This document shows, piece by piece, positions 33,672-44,963 of a stretch of DNA of 64,000 nucleotides. The notes under the pieces were generated by a model that made no database searches, had not been told where the DNA came from, and saw only the letters and a program-made list of their open reading frames with translations. Made by a program: the position numbers and the translations under genes. Source of the DNA: Perognathus longimembris pacificus (taxonomy: Eukaryota > Chordata > Mammalia > Rodentia > Heteromyidae); contig NC_063162.1 of NCBI RefSeq assembly GCF_023159225.1, positions 102,502,094 to 102,566,093 on the forward strand, in the 5' to 3' direction. The stretch's first letter is position 1. Each line of letters starts with the position of its first letter.

Positions 33672-35249
33672 GTAAGTTCCTGGGGGGACAGACATGTGCC
33701 AACATCATGGCAGAAAAGAAGGCATTGGGGTCAGACTCAACTTTAACTCTCACCTTGGTTGAGAGCATGACTAACCTGGCTTCTGAAACTGGGGCCTTTA
33801 CGTTATGAGGTGTGACCATTCAAGCAAGTTACTTAGCTTCTCTCTTTCCATTTCCTCACCTAGAAAGTGAGGATCAGAATGGCTCCTAGCCTCCTGTGGC
33901 ATTTGAGAAGATTAGTTTATTTGTGTAGTCTTTGGAAAGTTAAGACCTGGCACATGGCACACACACGTGTGTTAGCTACTGCTCTTCTTGCCACTTGTAC
34001 GATCTTAGATACTTCTGTTAAAGGGAAAAATTGATACCTACCTCCTAGGAGTGTTGAGAACATTATGCACAATGATGTAGATTTAAGAGCTTTCACCTGG
34101 CATATGCCAGCCAGTGCTTTCTCAAAGGCGAGCAAAGCTGCCATTCAGCATATGGGTTCCCAGTGGGAATGCTCAGGGCAGACTTAGCCATTTTTATGCA
34201 ATTGAAGGATGGGATCAGTGTATAAGTCCATAGATCAATGGTTTCCTCCAATGGAGTGCAGGCATGTGGGGTGGAAGCCAGAGATATTGGGGAGGGATGG
34301 AGGTGGTTGAGCAGCATAGACCTTATTGGAAAATATAAAAGAGGTGGGCTAATATTTGTCTTCGATGTGCAGTGTATTTTGTAAACACTAAAGACGATGT
34401 ATTTTTATTTTGTTCTTTGGGATTTCTCCACAAATTTCATATAAAATTTGGAGAATGACTGTGAGGAAACCTTTTATACCCCCAGAAATAGAAGAGTCCC
34501 ACCACTATTCTGAGTTGCTGCAGCATTTGCTCATCATCTCTGCTCAGTTACCTCTATTTTGGGGGGTCTCTTACAGAGGTTGGTTGGGTGCGCCTGGAAA
34601 CCACACTTAGCCACACTTAAAAGCATGGCATTGTGTGTCCAAAATCCCAGCACCACCCCCTAGCAGCCAAAGGCTGTCACTCAGCCTTAACGAGTAATAG
34701 AACAATAACAGCAGCTACTATATGTTGAGTGCAGATGCTATGCTAAGCCCTTTACATACACCACACATGCGAACACCTCCTAACAACCCTGTACAGAACA
34801 AGATTCTATTCCACTGATATATGGGTATGTCTGCACTAAGAAGCTAAGTAACTTGAGTCCAAATATCTACCTCCAAGCCTCTGTCTGACCCAACACCATA
34901 CCCCTTCCTTAGATAGCCCCCTGTGGTCCAAGTATAGCCTCAGTAAGAAGAGGTAATACAGTAGAGAAAAACATGAAGAGATTACAGCAGCCCTTTCTCC
35001 AGGAGAAGAATCCCATATACACCCAAGCCTTTGTCCTTGTATTTCCCTCCAGCTCTAAGACCGTTGTGACTACCCTACATTTAAGAGCTCCTTATATTTG
35101 CCACATTATTTGCTTCACCATGTACCAGAGGTGGGATATTGCCTTTTCAGTCATAGACAAGAAAAATGAGGCTCTGTTGTTGAATTTTCATGGCTCATCC
35201 CAAATGTATGATTTTTGAAACAACTTTTTTTTTCCCTTTTCTTTCCCAG
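33672..35249 (+). other. ATXN7L1: ATXN7L1 last intron
   Basis: Contains MIR relics at 33820-34100 (antisense; 'TTTCCTCACCTAGAAAGTGA') and 34695-34870 (sense; 'GATGCTATGCTAAGCCCTTT'). The remainder is unrecognised. Confidence 0.75.
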
Positions 35250-35291
35250 AAGAACACAAACAGAATGGGCAGGATAAGGACGCTTCCATAA
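35250..35291 (+). CDS. ATXN7L1: ATXN7L1 terminal coding segment and stop
   Basis: The acceptor is a tandem CAGAAG (AGs ending at 35249 and 35252). Using the first gives QKNTNRMGRIRTLP; using the second gives QNTNRMGRIRTLP, which is the human-like form from memory. The stop TAA is at 35289-35291. The basic TGRIRTLP-type tail is characteristic of ATXN7L1 and absent from ATXN7. The visible exons give 699 residues with the first acceptor or 698 with the second. Confidence 0.93.
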   Translation, partial: KNTNRMGRIRTLP

Positions 35292-35420
35292 CAAGACTAT
35301 GAAGCCACTTCCAAAACAATTTCTGGTGGTGATCCCACCCTAGGAGGCTATGGCAGAGGAGGGAGGAGATTGGCCCATGAGCAAGCATCTGTTTCCTGTA
35401 CCCTGTTGTGGCTCTGGCCA

Positions 35421-35421
35421 G

Positions 35422-35477
<56 letters not shown>

Positions 35478-35743
35478 TTTCTGTCTTTCTTTCTTTTTCT
35501 GTCTTTCTTTCTTCCTTCCTTCCTTTCTTCCTTCCTTCCTTCCTTCCTTTCTTTCTTTCTTTCTTTCTTTCTTCTTCTTCTTCTTCTTCTTCTTCTTCTT
35601 CTTCTTCTTCTTTTTCCTCCTCTTCCTCCTTTTCCTCCTCCTCCTCCTCTTCTTTTCTTCTTCCTCCTCCTCCTCCTCTTCTTCCTCCTCCTTTCTCCTG
35701 TCTTCTTTCTTCTTCTCCTTCTTCTTCTCCTCCTCCTTCTTCA
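35421..35743 (+). repeat. Long polypyrimidine (TTTC)n/(TTCC)n/(TTC)n tract in the 3' UTR
   Basis: Roughly 13 CTTT units (35422-35475), mixed TTTC/TTCC (to 35569), about 13 pure TTC units (35571-35610), then mixed CTT/CTCC to 35743. Only a few G interruptions occur. Confidence 0.95.
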
Positions 35744-37990
35744 TTGACCAAATTTCGGTTTTAAGAAAAAGAAAATGGCAAAAGAACATGCATTTGAGAC
35801 TGACAGCAAACAGTCCCAGTGTTTTCTTTCCATTTTTCATTTGCCACGTTTATACATTCTTCCAAATGCGGAGTCACTCCCCAGATCCTGATGTTGCTAT
35901 TTCACTGAGAGCAGATAGCAGAATGTCGGTTCTGGGTTGGTATCCCAAAGAAGCTCTTGAACTGTCACACACGCAGAGCTCTTTTACCCCTACATCTTCT
36001 CTTATCTCATCCCTCCCATCCCCAGGCTGCTCCTCACTGTTCCCACTGGCCATCAGAGGGTGCTGCTCTCACCAGCCCCCCTGCCCCCCCCCACAGTTTG
36101 CTTGGGGAAGGGGTCTCTAGGAGAGGAGTTTGTGTTAGAAGCTGAAAGAGCCAGAGAGTCAAAGGGATACCTTCATGTGCTAAATGCTAAGGGTGAAATT
36201 GAGAACAGAGGCCATCCATTTAGTGAAGTAACTTACCCAATTCCACGGTCCAGCTGTGCAGCTCAGAAAAGATCTACTGAGTTTAATGAGAGATGGGGCT
36301 TGAGTGGGTGGCAGGAAGTAGACCACAGGACCTAAAGGACAGTATCCCTTGAAAGATGTGGAATCAGGTGACTGATCATTTGCACTTGCTAAGAATCCCT
36401 TTTACAGCAGTATGCAAGTTCCCAAAGCCGAGTGAGCAGAAACAGAGTCCAAGAAAGCCACTCCAAGAGGTGACAGGGTGATCATAGCTACTGAAGGGGC
36501 TGGAGCTGATCTCCAGGGCCAGGAATATCCTCTAGGGAAAACTTATTTGGGGAACTATGTGCCAAACTCACCCACACCCATAGATGAGCCTGCCTCAACT
36601 CAAATGTCCTAGCTCAAACAGAACTAGTAAGAGCAAGCTACCCCTCGGTTAAGAAGAACCACTGGAAGAGCTGAGAGACATTGGAGCACTGCAGTTTACA
36701 GCACTTCACACTGGAGTTTTGAAAAGGAATAGTAACACCCTAAGTTCTAATAAGTAATCATAATCAATGGAATTTTGCAGCATAAAACTGGTGTTCCTTG
36801 TACTTCTGAATTGATGACACCACATGTGACATAGAACAAAGATACCAAGAGATTCCAGTTCACCACAAAATCTGAAATGAATGCTAATTCACAACTGGGC
36901 ACACCCCCTCTTCCTTGGAGTTTTCCTTTATGTTTCTTCTCTCCCAACCCAAAGATCAAACTACTGGTAACTTTTACCACATGATTGGAATCTGCAAAGA
37001 CGGGAGGCAAATGGAGTGATTTACATCAATGCAATTGCACTGACAGTGTTTCTTATAGAATTACTAAATTTTTTAAATATAAAATGATTTTTTAAAAAAA
37101 TCAGGAGTTGCTATTAAGTACCAGGACATTTAGTTGGGATGATTTCATTTTTATTTCTACAGTGTTAAAAGTGCACTTATATGCTGGTTTATTTACATCT
37201 TGGGAAAAAGAGACTGCAAATTGAAGGGGCGATTGTTACTTTTTCTTTAAAAAAAAAAGGATAAGGCAGATTTTAAGACTTATAAATGTTTAAGATTATA
37301 AACAAGGTTAGACCCTTTGAAAAAAAGTTTAGAAGATATTCTTAAAGTAAATTTTTATAGTGTTAATTTTGTAATAATTTATGTTTTACTATATTACAGA
37401 GCTAACTGACCAGAATAGTTTCAGAAACAATATGAAACTTAGGAAAGTTGAAGCAATGTTTATATTTTTTAAATGTTCTTTGAATTATGTTTTTATTGTA
37501 CATTTCTTCAGACTGAAAAGTATGTACATATCTTTGTTATTTTTGCACAATTTTTGTCTTGTTCAGTTTTAGAGTCCTTTTTTATAATTTATTTTGAGTT
37601 GTACAACTTGCAGGAGTAAAAAAAAAAAATCTCAGCAACAAGGAACCCTCTGACTTACAAACTTCGTATACTCAAAGAGGGAAAACAAAGGTTGAGAGGT
37701 TAAGTGGCTGCTTCTGAGAAATAATGTCTCAACAGAGACTGAAGGATCAATCTAGTAGGTTTCAACATGGTAGCCCTCTACGTCTTGAGTTGGAAAATGG
37801 TATAGAGGCTCCCCACTGAATGCTGCTTACTTTCTTGAAAGACTGGCTTTGACCAAGGTGAGGACATTTCTGGAAAACTGAGCAAAAAGGGAAAACCCAC
37901 GGTATTTCTTCCTTCACAGCCAACCACAGGTTTACTTTATAATGATGTATTTAAGAAAAGAAAAACTTGGAGCTTGAAAAATGGAATGCA

Positions 37991-37996
37991 AATAAA
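37991..37996 (+). terminator. ATXN7L1: Candidate upstream poly(A) signal
   Basis: AATAAA within the 3' UTR; a GT-rich stretch follows at 38007-38022. It could give a shorter mRNA. Confidence 0.35.
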
Positions 37997-38955
37997 AAGG
38001 TTATATTTGGGTTTGTTTTCATGGCGTTCAACTGGACCAGCCTATAAAGCATTATTAAAGTGATATCTTTTGGGTCCTTCTCTTCTGCACACCCCACTCA
38101 GCCTTCTTTCCCAGTCCCTTGACTGCACACACCCTTATTCGCCTGAAGATCTCCTGACTTGTCGCCAGCCACTGACGCTCGAATGCTCTGGTTGGTAAGC
38201 ATAACGCAGTGCATAGACCTGTCAGCCATAAAAACAAAACAAAACAAAAAACCAGAAAAAAGAAAAAAAAAGTGACTTGGATAACTGGTATGCCTTCTTT
38301 TGTATCAATGTACCAATTGTAAATAATGCTGATCAACCTTTGTAGAGACTAGTTTATACAGCATATTCTATTATTGCTGATTCTCAGTGAACTCTTGTTT
38401 TAAAAAAAAAAAAGGGAAAAAAGAAATTTTCTATTTACACCTTCTATTTTGTTATGCTGTTGGCCCACGGCACTTTAACAAAACTCTGTGGGTTTTCCGT
38501 AGCTGGCCAGTCATGGGGTACATTAAATAACTATTGTTGCACATACAAGAATTTGCACCTGCTCATTTGTCCTTTCCTACTACCGATTTTAGATCCTTTT
38601 CCAGAAGAATTTTGAAGAAAGCATGTCCAATCATTTGAAACAAATGCCACACTGTGGAGTGGGTTTCTTTTCTACAATCCATATTTTGTAACACTAAGTA
38701 TTTTCCTTCTTTATCCTGCACCTTTATGTGTTAGCACTATCAGATAGAATTCATTCCATGCCTGTGATATTGTAAGCAGAATAATTGTCAGAAGTAGGTG
38801 TAAATAGTAAAATCTATGGCTTACAGTTTTAAAAAGAAAGAGCAAACATGTATCTATGGATACTGCCATGGTTTAGCACCAGGCCTGGGAATAGTCTCCA
38901 GTGAGAGATTGTATTTTTTTTTTTGCTTTTTTTTTTTTTGTAACATGGCTTTGTA

Positions 38956-38961
38956 AATAAA
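38956..38961 (+). terminator. ATXN7L1: Candidate main ATXN7L1 poly(A) signal
   Basis: AATAAA preceded by T-rich sequence and followed by a TTGGGTTTT stretch about 30 bases on. Immediately afterwards the SINE-rich intergenic landscape begins. Confidence 0.6.
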
Positions 38962-39439
38962 ATAATTTATATGTTTGTAAAACAAAGTCGTTGGGTTTTC
39001 ATAAAATTTACGTATTTGTTATTGCCTTTTATTTCCTTGTGAGACATCCTATTACTACATACCCTTAGTGTAGAAATTATGCAGATTTAAATGACAATGA
39101 ATAAGTATTTATGAGCCTCCCCTCTGTGCCTGCCTCTGAGCTAGCCACTCGGTGCTTAGTAACAAGAAATAGACACTGCTCTCTGGAAGCAACCTAGTCT
39201 ATAGTAAAGTGCTGGAGTGGGAAAAACTGAGTTCTGTGAAAGAGAAAATAATGAGAAGCTGTCGTATGGAGGGGGTGGGAGCAGGCTATCAGGTGCTCTC
39301 TCAGAAGAAGAAGCCAAAAGGCAGTGACTACCTAAGACAGGAACAGCTTGCTATGCTTGCTTCAACAGTACATATATTAAAATTGGAACAATAGATTTGC
39401 AGAACCTGAAGATTCTCCGTTGTGTGGTGCTGATCTATA

Positions 39440-39510
39440 GTCAATGGTAGAATCTATGAATGGGATGCTTAAGGCCCTGAGTTTGATCCCTAGTACAAAA
39501 AGAAAAGTCC
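39440..39510 (+). repeat. ID-type SINE fragment
   Basis: 'ATAGTCAATGGTAGAATC' and 'GAGTTTGATCCCTAGTAC' correspond to eroded A and B box regions. Confidence 0.5.
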
Positions 39511-39555
39511 TTTGTAGACTGCAGGAGCAGAGATGAGCAGAAGATAGAGACAACC

Positions 39556-39770
39556 TATAGGCCTATAGGCCTAGCTACTTAGGAGGCTGAGATCCGTAGG
39601 GTTACTGTTCAAGGCTATCCTTGGGAGTAAAGTCTGCAAGACTATCTCTAAGGTAACTAGCAAAAAAAATGGGCTAGAGGCATGATTCAAGTGGTAGAGT
39701 ACCAGCTGAGTAAGCAAGCCAAGCAAGCATGAAGTCATGAATTCACACTCTGATACTAGCAAAGAGGGAG
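39556..39770 (+). repeat. B1-headed SINE with ID-like tail
   Basis: 7SL-like head, A8 linker at 39661, then 'GGGCTAGAGGCATGATTCAA' ID-type tail followed by a GGGA/GGAA purine run to 39806. Confidence 0.7.
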
Positions 39771-39809
39771 GGAAGGAAGGAAAGGGGAAAGCAAAAGGAA
39801 GAAAGAAAG

Positions 39810-40060
39810 CCCAGCGCCAGTACTTCACACCTATAATCTCACTACTTAGGAGGCTGAGATCTGAGGGTCACAGTTCAAAGCCACCCCAGGCCAAAAAAAA
39901 AAAAAAGTGTGAAATTCTTACCCAATTAACCACCAAAAAAGAAAAGAAAAAAAAGGGAGCTGTGGCTCAAGTGGAAGAGCACCATCCTTGAACACAAAAG
40001 CTCAAGGACAGTGCCTAGGCCCTGAGTTCAAGCCCCAGGACTGGCAGGGAAAAAAAAAAA
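39810..40060 (+). repeat. B1-headed dimeric SINE
   Basis: Internal A-run between head segments (39894-39905), complete right monomer, A-rich tail. Confidence 0.8.
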
Positions 40061-40359
40061 GAAAGAAAGAAAAGAGGGAGAAAAAAGAAAGTGGGAATAA
40101 GAGTTTGGATTTTATGCTAAACACAGTGGAAAACCTTTGAAGGGTTTTAGACAGGGGCTTTTCATGATCTCCTTTACTAAAGAAGAACTATGTCTGCTGT
40201 GTAGAGAATCACATGAAAGAAATGTCAGTGTGGTTTCAGGATGACAGTGACAGGAGCTATAATGACAAGTGCATGCACCTAAGATACATTTTAGTCATTA
40301 AATGGACAAGATTTAAAGAAAGAATGATTCCTGGGTTTTTTGTTTGTTTATTTTTTCCC

Positions 40360-40605
40360 AGTCCTGGGGCTTGAACTCAGGGCCTGGGTGCTGTCTGTCC
40401 CTGAACATTTGTGCTCAATGTTAGTGCTCTACCACTTGAGGCATAGTTTTACTGCTTTACTTCCAGGTATTTTGTATAGTTAGTTGGAGATAAGAATCTC
40501 ATAGACTTTCCTGTCTAGGCTGGCTTTGAACTTTGGCTGGCTTTGATCCTTAAGTATCAGCCTCCTGAGTGGCTAGGATTAAAAGTGTGAGCCACTCGGG
40601 ACAGC
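40360..40605 (-). repeat. B1-headed dimeric SINE (antisense)
   Basis: Reverse right monomer 'ACCACTTGAGGCATAG', then reverse head with a small internal duplication of CTTTGGCTGG near 40530. Confidence 0.75.
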
Positions 40606-40645
40606 ATCTTTCTTCTTTCTTTCTCTTTAAAAATTTTTATGGGTG

Positions 40646-40858
40646 GGGGCTGGGGATATAGCCTAGTGGCAAGAGTGCCTGCCTCGGATACACGAGGCCC
40701 TAGGTTCGATTCCCCAGCACCACATATACAGAAAACGGCCAGAAGCGGCGCTGTGGCTCAAGTGGCAGAGTGCTAGCCTTGAGCAAAAAGAAGCCAGGGA
40801 CAGTGCTCAGACCCTGAGTCCAAGGCCCAGGACTGGCCAAAAAACAAACAAAAAAAAA
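40646..40858 (+). repeat. IDL-Geo SINE, CpG-rich young type
   Basis: Carries the 'GCCTCGGATACACGAGG', 'TAGGTTCGATTCC' and 'AGAAGCGGCGCTG' variants. An antisense B1 fragment follows at 40862-40935. Confidence 0.93.
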
Positions 40859-40972
40859 ATTTTAAGGGTCTCAGGCTGGCCTCGAACTCATGATCTGAGT
40901 GATAGGATTACAGACATGCAGCACTACTCCTAGCCAAGATTCCTAGTAGAACAATCTACAATTGGGATTTTT

Positions 40973-41145
40973 TTTTCCCCAGCTCTGGGGCTTGAACTCA
41001 GAGCCTGGGCACTCTCCCTGAGCCTCACTGTGCTCAAGGATAGAGCTCTACCACTTGAGCCACAGTGCTACTTCTGACTGTTTCTGTTTATGTGGTACTG
41101 AAGAATCAAACCCAGGGCTTCATGCATGCTAGGCAAACACTCCAG
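40973..41145 (-). repeat. IDL-Geo SINE, older copy (antisense)
   Basis: Same order as the young copies but diverged, with 'GTTTATGTGGTACTGAAGAA' in place of the ATATATGTGG variant. Confidence 0.75.
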
Positions 41146-41187
41146 GAGTGGAAAAAAAATTATGTGTGTATGTGTGTGTGTGTACCT

Positions 41188-41335
41188 TATACCTATAATC
41201 CTACCTGCTCAGGAGGTTGAGATCCAGAGGATTGCTGAAGGTGTGGTTCAAGTGGTAGAATATCAGTTGAGTGAGCAAGCCAACTGAGCACAAGGCCCTA
41301 AATTCAAACTCCAATATCATCAAAAATAAAAGAAT
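41188..41335 (+). repeat. B1-headed SINE with ID-like tail
   Basis: Short head then 'GGTGTGGTTCAAGTGGTAGA' and 'AAATTCAAACTCC'. Confidence 0.65.
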
Positions 41336-41371
41336 AAGGGAAGGAGGGAGGGAGAGAAAGAGGGGGGGGGG

Positions 41372-41610
41372 CAGGTGCCTGTGGCTCACGCCTGTAATCC
41401 TAGCTATTCAGGAGGTTGAGATCTGAGGATCACAGTTCAAAGCCGGCCCAGGCAGAAAAGTCCATGAGATTCTTATCTCCAATAAACTACTCAGAAAAAG
41501 CCAGAAGTAGTGCTGTGGCTCAAGTGGTAGAGTGCTAGCCTTAAGCTGAAGAGCACTGGAACAGTGCCCAGACTCAGAGCTCAAGCCCCATGACAAAAAA
41601 AAAATTAAAA
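41372..41610 (+). repeat. B1-headed dimeric SINE
   Basis: Complete, following a purine/G run (41338-41371). Confidence 0.85.
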
Positions 41611-42824
41611 AAAAAATCAGTGTTTATTAGCACATCCAGGCAAAGCAAAGCAACCAAGATATGCCTTGTCCTGGCAGAGGTCATAGATTAATCTAAACAT
41701 GATCCTTACTGAAAAAGATATCCCTGAAGAAACCAAAGAAAGAAAAGTACACTGAGATACAAATTCAGCATGAAGTGCAAGTAAAAGTTAAAAAATAAAA
41801 GTTCAGCTTTGTGTATGTATGTTTGCTCACATAGGTAGGTAGTGCAAGGGACTATGTTGCTCTGTCAAGCAGGCCTTGGAGCCATTTGCTAGGCTATGTG
41901 CAGGTGCAGCTTGAAGGCATTGATTTAGGATGCTGTTTAAAGCCACAGGTGTGGTAGTGAATACTTGAGAGAACCAGACATTCAGAGGTTAGGTAGGACC
42001 TGAAATCAGACCAGGAGCCCTGAGATGAAGAGAAATCCAATGGCAAGTAGGTAAGACTGGGAAATATTTCACAAAAGAAACAGTGGGCTCACATATTATT
42101 ATGAAATGAGAGATAGGGTCTGGGGCTTGGTGACATGGTGGTTTTGCAATGTTACCTTTCTAGCTCTGCCATACAAATTATCGTGCCTTTGGTAGCTTAA
42201 AAACAACAAAAATGTATCCTCTAGGCTGTCAGGTGACTCCTCCTTGGCCTCTTCTAACTTTGGGCGAGTGCTGGCATTCTGTGGCTTATGGATGCATCCC
42301 TCCAAACTCTGTTTTCATCTTCATTTGTCCTCTCTCCTGTGTCATCTGTGTCTCAAATCCCTGACTACCTTTCTTTTAAAAGGATACTCTTTATTGGACT
42401 TAAAGCCCATCCTAATTCCTGAATGCTTTATTCAATTCTACCTACAATTTCCCTTGTTCCAGATAAGTTTATATTCACAGGTTCTAGGATCAGGACTTGG
42501 CCATCTTTGGGGAAGTTACTCTAGAGACACTGGAGTAACTTTAACAAAGCAGGCATGGTGGAGTGACTGGAGGAGGTAACTGGCAAGAACAGACTGGAGT
42601 GTTTTAAAGAATGACTGAGAACTAAGTAATGGAATTGCATTAAGAAGACAAATCCTAAGGAGGTTAGAAAGTACAGGGGAATTTCAGAATGGGGGGAAGG
42701 AGTTATTTTGTTTTTCAAGGAAGGAGAAGCCAGATTATGATTCATATGCTGGTGAGGTGGGGTACAGGAAATGGAGAGATTAAGAAGCAAGAGAAAGGTA
42801 TAGTTTAAAAACAGAGAAGAGAAG

Positions 42825-43042
42825 CTGGATGCCGGTGCCTCATGCCTGTAAGTCTATCTACTCAGGAGATTGAGATCTGAGGATTGAAGGTTCAAAGCAC
42901 AGGCAGGAAAGTCTGTAAGACTTTAATCTCTGATTAATCAGCAAAAAGCTAGAAGTGGAGCTGTGGCTCAAGTGGTAGAGCAGTAGCCTTGAGTAAAAAA
43001 GCTCAAGGACAGAACCAAGGTCCTCAGTTCAAGCCCCAGGAG
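42825..43042 (+). repeat. B1-headed dimeric SINE with purine tail
   Basis: Full structure; the tail grades into a GGGA/GAGGGA tract to about 43110. Confidence 0.8.
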
Positions 43043-43119
43043 AGAAAGGGGGGAGTGGAGGGAAGAGTGAGGGGGGAAAGGAAGAGAGGGAGGGAGGGAG
43101 GGAGAAGGATAGGAAGACA

Positions 43120-43173
43120 GTTCAATGGTAAGGTGCTTGCCTAGCATGCTCAAGGCCCTGGGTTCAATCCTCA

Positions 43174-43221
<48 letters not shown>
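43120..43221 (+). repeat. ID-type SINE with (GA)n tail
   Basis: 'CAGTTCAATGGTAAGGTGCT' to 'GGGTTCAATCCTCAGCA', then about 22 GA units. Confidence 0.8.
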
Positions 43222-43222
<1 letters not shown>

Positions 43223-43397
43223 ACCCATTGGCCTCTGTGACATCTTGCTCCATTATGAAAGGGCCAGACCTCACTCTACCTAAACCTGTGAAGGCTTCCA
43301 CAGATGTGTTTTTAAATTCTATGTGTTGCCTAGTTGGTCTCCTAGAGTTTTCGTAATTTATTTAACTTAAATATTTTTCTCTCTTCAGGTTTTCTCC

Positions 43398-43422
43398 ATT
43401 AGGCAATAACTACTTGCCTAAT
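43398..43422. other. Perfect 9-bp inverted repeat in a repeat-free island
   Basis: ATTAGGCAA and TTGCCTAAT separated by seven bases, followed by TAAT-rich sequence (homeodomain-type half-sites). Possible regulatory palindrome. Confidence 0.4.
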
Positions 43423-43983
43423 GAATTAATTATTGTTTTCTGGTGTGGTTAATGTGCTCCTCCAAACAGAAGGTCTATGTGGCCATGTTTCCGAACAAAG
43501 TACCCAGGAATGGGCTTGAATGGTTATTTTCCATTCATTGCACCTTTATAAACCATTCCACTAGAAAAGGAAACAAGGAAGATGCAAAATGGCTGAATGC
43601 CTCAAACATCACACACAAATCAATCCCATACAAGTCTAAATTTTTGCAAAGTCACAACAGGAAGCTTGGCAACAACTTGGTGGTGTGTTTAATTGAGGTG
43701 CGCTCATTCAAAACGCAAATTAGATCTGAGGACATTGACATTGGAAAGGCACTGTTAATTTTCTTAAAATTGTGCAACTCTTTCTGGGTGTACCCTGTAG
43801 CCTTTGATATTTTAGAGAACTTTTAACCGAACAGTGTCATCACAAAAGCATTTTCTTTCTCTACATCCTGAACAAGTACTGCGGAGGCTGCTATTAAGAC
43901 CAGTAGCTCCATGTCTGTATTAGGATTTTCGTTTTCTCTCAGCCCACTTTACTTCCTTTGCTAAGTTTCCAGTCATTCTTTCT

Positions 43984-44068
43984 TGTTTTTAATTTTTAAT
44001 TTTTTATTTTATAAGGGTGATGTACAAAGAGGTTACTGTTACATAAGTCAGGTAAAAAGTACATTTCT
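43984..44068 (+). repeat. Unclassified interspersed repeat, copy B
   Basis: 'GGGTGATGTACAAAGAGGTT' and 'ACATAAGTCAGGTAA'; interrupted downstream by a SINE. Confidence 0.55.
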
Positions 44069-44069
44069 T

Positions 44070-44302
44070 GCTGGGTGCAGGTGGCTCACTCCTGTAATCC
44101 TAGCTACTCAAGAGGCTGACATCTAAGGATTGTGGTTCCCAGCCAGCCAGGGTAGAAACCCCCCCCACGAGATTCTTATCTCTAATTAACCACTCAAAAA
44201 CTGGAAGTGGAGCTGTGGCTCACAGTGGTAAAGTGCTACTCTTGAGCAAAGGAGCTCAAGGACAGTGCCCAGGACCTCAAGTTCAAGGCCCAGGATAGGC
44301 AA
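44070..44302 (+). repeat. B1-headed dimeric SINE
   Basis: Complete head and right monomer, inserted in the unclassified repeat. Confidence 0.85.
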
Positions 44303-44376
44303 AATAATGTCTTTGGAGGCAGTATCACTCCTTCCCTTGATCTCTTTCTCAATCATTCTTATCACTAACCCTCATT

Positions 44377-44587
44377 TTTTTTTTTTTTTTTTTTTTTGCC
44401 CGTCTTGGGTCTTGGACTCAGGGCCTTAGCACTGTCCCTGGCTTCCTTTTGCTCAAGGCTAGCACTCTACGTCTTGAGCCACAGCCCCACTTACAGCTTT
44501 TTCTGTTTATGTGGTGCTGAGGAATCAAACCCAGGGCTTCGTGCATGCTAGGCAAGCACTCTACCACTAAACCACATTCCCAGACCC
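44377..44587 (-). repeat. IDL-Geo SINE, older type (antisense)
   Basis: Flanked by CTAACCCTC on both sides (about 44366 and 44587), a diverged duplication. Confidence 0.88.
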
Positions 44588-44699
44588 TAACCCTCTTTCT
44601 CCCCCAGGAAAAAAAATATCTTCCATGTTTCAGAATAATCTAGATACTATAGTAAGAGATAGAGACAGAAGATAAACATCTCTCTCTCTGTCAGTCTGT

Positions 44700-44905
44700 C
44701 TTTCTCTCTTTCTGTATTAGGTTTGAACATGCTTTCCACGTTTGCACGCTAACCCTTGATCCACACCTCCAGCCTTGTTTTCTTTTTTGCTGGTTATTTT
44801 GGAGATAGAATCTAGCAAACTGCTCTGTTCAGGCTGGTTTCAAATCAAAATCCTGCAAGGTATCAGACTCCTGAGTATCTAGAATTACAGATGTGATCTG
44901 CGAAG
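44700..44905 (-). repeat. B1-headed SINE with ID-like tail (antisense)
   Basis: Reverse ID-type tail ('CTAACCCTTGATCCACACCT') then reverse head. Confidence 0.55.
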
Positions 44906-44935
44906 CCTATCAATCTAGAAAGTGTGATGTGTGAT

Positions 44936-44963
44936 GTGTGATGTGTGTGTGTGTGTGTGTGTG
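44936..44963. repeat. GT microsatellite
   Basis: GTGTGATGTGTGATG lead-in then about ten GT units. Confidence 0.85.

Larger units (their letters stand above)
35292..38985 (+). other. ATXN7L1: ATXN7L1 3' UTR
   Basis: About 3.7 kb of non-coding last-exon sequence. It starts with a polypyrimidine microsatellite (35421-35743), has a MIR-like relic near 36170-36300, and is AT-rich with many ATTTA words from 37000 on. It has almost no SINEs, in contrast to both sides, which fits constrained mRNA sequence. The end is inferred from the AATAAA at 38956. Confidence 0.75.

Noticed and set aside
4785..35291. Assignment to ATXN7 itself
   Set aside because: Residues in the conserved blocks, the C-terminal GRIRTLP tail and the downstream EFCAB10 fit ATXN7L1 better.
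35188..36120. Several long open frames of poly-Phe/Ser/Leu or Lys/Glu on both strands
   Set aside because: They are translations of the TTTC/TTC microsatellite in the 3' UTR, with no normal protein composition.
43443..43826. 127-codon frame as a new gene
   Set aside because: No recognisable domain, splice structure or start context; the island is more plausibly non-coding.
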